Assembly: GCA_964479695.1 (NCBI GenBank)
Contig: CAYZSO010000004.1
Span: 1 to 64,000, forward strand
Source: JAAYZH01 sp964479695
GTDB taxonomy: Bacteria > Bacillota > Clostridia > Saccharofermentanales > Fastidiosipilaceae
Reading direction: 5' to 3'
Length of the DNA: 64,000 bases
The notes under the pieces: generated by a model
The model's database searches: none
Told to the model about the DNA's origin: nothing
Seen by the model: the letters and a program-made list of their open reading frames with translations, nothing else
Program-made: the position numbers and the translations under genes
In this document: positions 61,272-64,000 of the stretch, in pieces
Layout: each line of letters opens with the position of its first letter
How positions within the stretch are numbered: position 1 is the first letter of the stretch

Positions 61272-61362
61272 GTTCGGCTGGTTGGGTCGGTTGGGCTGGT
61301 TGGGTCGGTTGGGTCGGTTGGGTCGGCTTGGCTGGTTGGGTCGGTTGGGTCGGTTGGGTCTG
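61272..61362. repeat. (GGTTGGGTC)n repeat
   Basis: About ten units of GGTTGGGTC / GGTTGGGCT. G-runs of three separated by short spacers could form G-quadruplexes on the plus strand. It follows the flavodiiron stop. Confidence 0.9.
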
Positions 61363-61394
61363 TGAAGTTGATCCGGCAATCGGATTGAAATTGG

Positions 61395-61422
61395 GAGCGT
61401 CTCGCTGAGGCGCTCTTTTTTT
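61395..61422 (+). terminator. terminator of the flavodiiron gene
   Basis: GAGCGTCTC GCT GAGGCGCTC then seven T. Confidence 0.93.
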
Positions 61423-61469
61423 CGGCCAAAGTTGCCCCCGGGCTGGGGTCAGCTATGTAGTGGGGAATT

Positions 61470-61575
61470 GAGCTGCAAAAAGGGCTGGAAATTTAGTGGG
61501 AAAATGGACTGCGGGAAGGGCCGGATTATTAGTGGGAAAATGAGCCGCGGGAAAGGCTGGAATTTTAGTGGGAAA
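61470..61575. repeat. 37-bp tandem repeat, three copies
   Basis: Units containing GCTGGAAATTTAGTGGGAAAA with variants. Confidence 0.8.
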
Positions 61576-61581
61576 TACTAC

Positions 61582-62358
61582 TCATTGCCTCTTTGGCCAA
61601 AGCAAAGCCAGAATCTGCGGGTAGAGTTCGGGGGCGGCTTGGTCCCAATGCTCGCAGAGAGTTGTGGCGGAATCTTCGTCCGGGACGGTGATCTGGCATT
61701 TAAAGTAACGTGTTTGCTTCTCGTAGAGGCTGAAGCTGACTTCATACTGACCGTCGGGGCGTACTTTCCACATGGCGCGGATACTGTGCTCGTTGTGGAG
61801 GTCTTGTTCGCGTTGGCGGAGGGCTTTGTGAAGATATGCGGTGACTGGGACTGGGATCTGCTTGCGCAAGGTGTCGAGAACGGCCAGACCTCCTGGTGTG
61901 AGTGAATAGCGCTCGGTGGGGTGGCCTTGAGCGGTTCTGGTTTCTTCGTTTTTGCGGACGGCTTTGGCCAAAAGATTTTCGTTAAGAAGTTCTGTCAGAA
62001 GTTGGGAGAACTGGAAGTAGTCGAGGTACATGCTCTCGAGTGCTGTTTCCATGAATTCCTGGTAAGTAAGGCTGTCGAGCGTTTCGGCGATGTATAAAAG
62101 GATAACTTTTCTAGTGACCTTATCTGTCGGGTGATGGTTTGTGAGTTGACTGCCGGATGGCTGACGGTCAGCGGGCTGGGCGCCTGATGGCTGACGGTCA
62201 GCGGGCTGGGCGCCTGATGGCTGACGGTCAGCGGGCTGAGCGCTTGATGGCTGACGCTCCGATGGCTGGCGGTCGGATGGTTGGGCGTCATTGGGTTGGC
62301 GGTCTGATGGCTGACGGTCATTGGGTTGGCGGTCTGATGGATTATTGTCTTGCGGCAT
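61582..62358 (-). CDS. DUF4364-family winged-helix protein
   Basis: 258 residues from the ATG at 62358 after AAGGAG. The C-terminal 180 residues (VILLYIAETLDSLTYQEFMETAL to the end, with GHPTERYSLTPGGLAVLDTL) fit DUF4364, a putative transcriptional regulator of Clostridia. The first 75 residues are a low-complexity tail of SDRQPND / SGAQPADRQP units encoded by minisatellite DNA (62150-62345). Three palindrome copies in or at the gene: 61592 (here read WPK), 61963 (LAK), and 61424 just downstream. Confidence 0.8.
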   Translation of the reverse strand: MPQDNNPSDRQPNDRQPSDRQPNDAQPSDRQPSERQPSSAQPADRQPSGAQPADRQPSGAQPADRQPSGSQLTNHHPTDKVTRKVILLYIAETLDSLTYQEFMETALESMYLDYFQFSQLLTELLNENLLAKAVRKNEETRTAQGHPTERYSLTPGGLAVLDTLRKQIPVPVTAYLHKALRQREQDLHNEHSIRAMWKVRPDGQYEVSFSLYEKQTRYFKCQITVPDEDSATTLCEHWDQAAPELYPQILALLWPKRQ

Positions 62359-62389
62359 GAAAACTCCTTCTCTTAAAGGGCGGATCGGT

Positions 62390-62515
62390 TTGGGTAACAT
62401 CACTGCGGTGAGGTCGTGGCACACCTGTGATCTGGTCGTGGCACGCCTGCGGTCTGCCTGTGGCGCGCCTGCGGTCTGCCTGTGATCTAGTCGTGGCACG
62501 CCTGTGGTGAGGTCA
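62390..62515. repeat. GTGGCACGCCTG-type repeat
   Basis: Units of GTCGTGGCACGCCTG(C/T)GGTCTGCCTGT; four to five copies. Confidence 0.8.
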
Positions 62516-62687
62516 TTTGCGATAGTATAGCAAAGGGCGGAGGGGAAATTTCCATTTTGTTGGTATTTTGTTGTGAAATTGCTTGGAAACTTTTTCTTTT
62601 TGACCTTTTTGAATGGGTGGACTGCGTTATAATACTGTTAACTAACAGCTCCAACTTAGCTATCACATTTCGAAGGAGATTTTCATT

Positions 62688-63098
62688 ATGGTGAAACTGA
62701 TTGTAGGCGGCAAAGGCAGTGGAAAGAGTAGAAAGTTGGTGAACGACCTGAATGCCCAGGCCGAGAACCCAGACCACAACATCATCTGCATACTTCGAGG
62801 CAACCGGCTCGACCAGTATGTGAAGTATCGGGTCCGCATGATTGACATCGACCAATATCCGGTGAATTCATTTGATGAGCTTTTGGCTTTTATCGCAGGT
62901 CTTAATGCGAAGGACTACGATATCAGCCATATTTATATAGACAGTATTAATAAGATAGTCACCGAGGTTGAAGATGAGGAGCTGGCCCGCTTCTTGGCCG
63001 CTCTTCAGGGTCTTTCTGAAGATAAGAGTTTTGAGGCTGAGTTGACCTACAGCCGTGAGTTGGAGAATTTGCCTGATAGTTTGAAACAGTATATTTAG
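62688..63098 (+). CDS. small P-loop protein, unknown
   Basis: 136 residues after GAAGGAG. Walker A GGKGSGKS at residues 8-15 opens the protein; a Walker B-like ISHIYIDSINK follows near 78-88. It is much shorter than typical ATPases and lacks a recognisable partner domain. TATAAT at 62627-62632 is a likely -10. Function unknown. Confidence 0.7.
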   Translation: MVKLIVGGKGSGKSRKLVNDLNAQAENPDHNIICILRGNRLDQYVKYRVRMIDIDQYPVNSFDELLAFIAGLNAKDYDISHIYIDSINKIVTEVEDEELARFLAALQGLSEDKSFEAELTYSRELENLPDSLKQYI

Positions 63099-63135
63099 TG
63101 CAGGAAGCAAAATGACGAAATTTCATTTTGGCAAG

Positions 63136-63161
63136 AAACCGTCTTTTACAGGCGGTTTTTT
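63136..63161 (+). terminator. intrinsic terminator
   Basis: AAACCGTC TTTTACA GGCGGTTT then TTTG. Confidence 0.88.
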
Positions 63162-63246
63162 GCTAGAGAAATGGCAAACCTGTTTTGCTATACTTGCCGG
63201 AGACTGACATGGTCTCAATTCTCATTTCGAATGGAGGGATGAAAAA

Positions 63247-63684
63247 ATGTCTAAACTAGCAAGTGAGTTCAAAGAGTTTATTATGCAGGGCAATGTCATT
63301 GATATGGCAGTGGGTGTCGTTATCGGTGGCGCTTTCAAGTCGGTCATTGATTCTTTGGTCAATGATGTGATTATGCCTCCCATCGGCCTTCTGATTGGCG
63401 GTGTCAATTTCAATGAGCTGAAGATTGTCCTCAAGGCGGCGCAGGGCGACGTTCCTGAGGTGGCGATTTCTTATGGTTTATTGATCAATGCCATCATCAG
63501 CTTCCTTTTGATTGCCCTGGCGATTTTCTTGGTGATTAAGGGTCTTGGCAACATGCGCGATCGTTTCTCCAAGAAGGAAGAGGAAGCTCCGGCCGAGCCT
63601 GAAGTGACGGATGTCGTGCTCCTGACGCAGATTTTGGATGAGCTGAAACGCCAGAATGGGACGGATCAAACGCCTAAGGTTTAG
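63247..63684 (+). CDS. mscL: large-conductance mechanosensitive channel
   Basis: 145 residues after GGAGGG. M1 helix AVGVVIGGAFKSVIDSLVNDVIMP, M2 NAIISFLLIALAIFLVIKG, and the cytoplasmic helix (QILDELKRQN). A homopentamer that releases solutes on hypo-osmotic shock. The rest is typical. Confidence 0.97.
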   Translation: MSKLASEFKEFIMQGNVIDMAVGVVIGGAFKSVIDSLVNDVIMPPIGLLIGGVNFNELKIVLKAAQGDVPEVAISYGLLINAIISFLLIALAIFLVIKGLGNMRDRFSKKEEEAPAEPEVTDVVLLTQILDELKRQNGTDQTPKV

Positions 63685-63705
63685 TGAGCGGATGAGGTGG
63701 GAGCT

Positions 63706-63725
63706 GCGGCTTTGGCCAAAGCCGC
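63706..63725. repeat. palindrome copy, full 20-bp form, after mscL
   Basis: GCGGCTTTGGCCAAAGCCGC, 20-bp perfect palindrome, 22 bases after the mscL stop. Confidence 0.95.
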
Positions 63726-63803
63726 CCCCTCCACCATCTCCCCGGTTTCGAAGAATTTACTGCAGATTTGCACGTTATCTAGGCAAAAAAATGTCTGTTT
63801 TCG

Positions 63804-63838
63804 AACGCCTTTCGGGTTACACTTGAGAGGCGTTTTCC
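63804..63838 (+). terminator. hairpin before ilvN
   Basis: AACGCCTTTC pairs with GAGAGGCGTT around GGGTTACACTT, then TTCC. It could end the mscL transcript or attenuate ilvN. Confidence 0.6.
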
Positions 63839-63883
63839 ATCGTGGTAAGTTACAAGGAACGCAAAATAGAAGGAGGCTTGCTG

Positions 63884-64000
63884 ATGGCATCAAATTTAGC
63901 ATTGCTGGTCAAGAATCAGGCTGGCGTACTTTCCCGAATTTCCAACTCCTTTTCTAGGCGGGGGTACAATATTGCGAGCATCGCGGCCGGCTCAACCCAA
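63884..64000 (+). CDS. ilvN: acetolactate synthase small subunit, start only (runs off the window)
   Basis: 39 codons, open at the window edge. ATG at 63884 after GAAGGAGG. NLALLVKNQAGVLSRISNSF and SRRGYNIASIAAG are the ACT-domain start of the regulatory subunit of acetohydroxyacid synthase (valine feedback), first enzyme of branched-chain amino acid synthesis. No ilvB precedes it. No leader peptide rich in Leu, Ile or Val is seen upstream. Confidence 0.85.
   Translation, partial: MASNLALLVKNQAGVLSRISNSFSRRGYNIASIAAGSTQ

Noticed and set aside
63700..63883. Leader peptide or T-box attenuator for ilvN
   Set aside because: No run of Leu, Ile or Val codons and no T-box sequence; only a plain hairpin at 63804.

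Overview
The window looks like the chromosome of a low-to-mid GC anaerobic Firmicute of the Clostridia/Oscillospirales type. The support is: ribosomal protein L27 made with an N-terminal extension next to its dedicated protease Prp (a Firmicutes trait), a rubredoxin and a flavodiiron protein, a GltD-like Fe-S flavoenzyme beside a ferredoxin, Gram-positive style Shine-Dalgarno sites (AGGAGG), lipoprotein signals without outer-membrane genes, and a DUF4364 regulator. The species cannot be fixed from the sequence; I see no rRNA, tRNA or CRISPR array.

Layout. 0-0.8 kb: a decayed ABC transporter. 0.8-3.6 kb: a membrane GT-C-like protein and a family 2 glycosyltransferase. 3.8-6 kb: a secreted orphan and a three-gene hipB-hipS-hipT toxin-antitoxin module. 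6-8 kb: a lipoprotein and a FemABX-type peptidoglycan aminoacyltransferase. 8.1-21.4 kb: an accessory block of ABC transporters (a truncated permease with ATPase, a three-permease plus ATPase operon, an MDR-type exporter, an FtsX-ATPase-FtsX operon) with a secreted C39-like protease and a lipoprotein. 21.4-24 kb: a DUF1835/DUF3658 protein and peptidase T. 24-25.6 kb: no protein gene, but a four-copy 156-182 bp tandem array followed by a promoter-to-terminator unit that looks like a large non-coding RNA. 25.7-32.5 kb: a degenerate HPRT-like gene coupled to a kinase-like/nuclease fusion, a sugar-kinase-like gene, a GT4 glycosyltransferase, and an NAD synthetase whose glutaminase domain has lost its nucleophile. 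32.5-46.3 kb: FAD oxidoreductase, HAD phosphatase, GltD-like/ferredoxin pair, SanA-like protein, GH3 lipoprotein, and a LolD/FtsX transporter beside a two-component system. 46.3-52.1 kb: simple repeats, a DUF4143 ATPase, and a SWIM/SNF2 pair. 52.4-64 kb: housekeeping genes (proS; rplU-prp-rpmA-obg-yhbY; rubredoxin and flavodiiron protein; DUF4364 regulator; mscL; start of ilvN).

Two properties run through the whole window. First, a perfect palindrome with core TTTGGCCAAA, often extended to GCGGCTTTGGCCAAAGCCGC, occurs at least 18 times exactly and more than 20 further times in decayed form, in intergenic DNA and inside genes, where it usually encodes Leu-Ala-Lys-Ala. Second, intergenic spacers and several protein genes carry micro- and minisatellites (TA, ATCT, GGTT, GGTGGC, 12-40 bp units), one of which lies inside a likely promoter spacer. 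A third repeat family is a diverged element of about 650 bp with a 32-bp palindrome at one end, present at 32.8-33.5 kb and, inverted, at 58.5-59.2 kb. The repeat architecture, the candidate structured RNA at 25.1-25.6 kb and the enzymes with missing catalytic residues are the points most worth checking.
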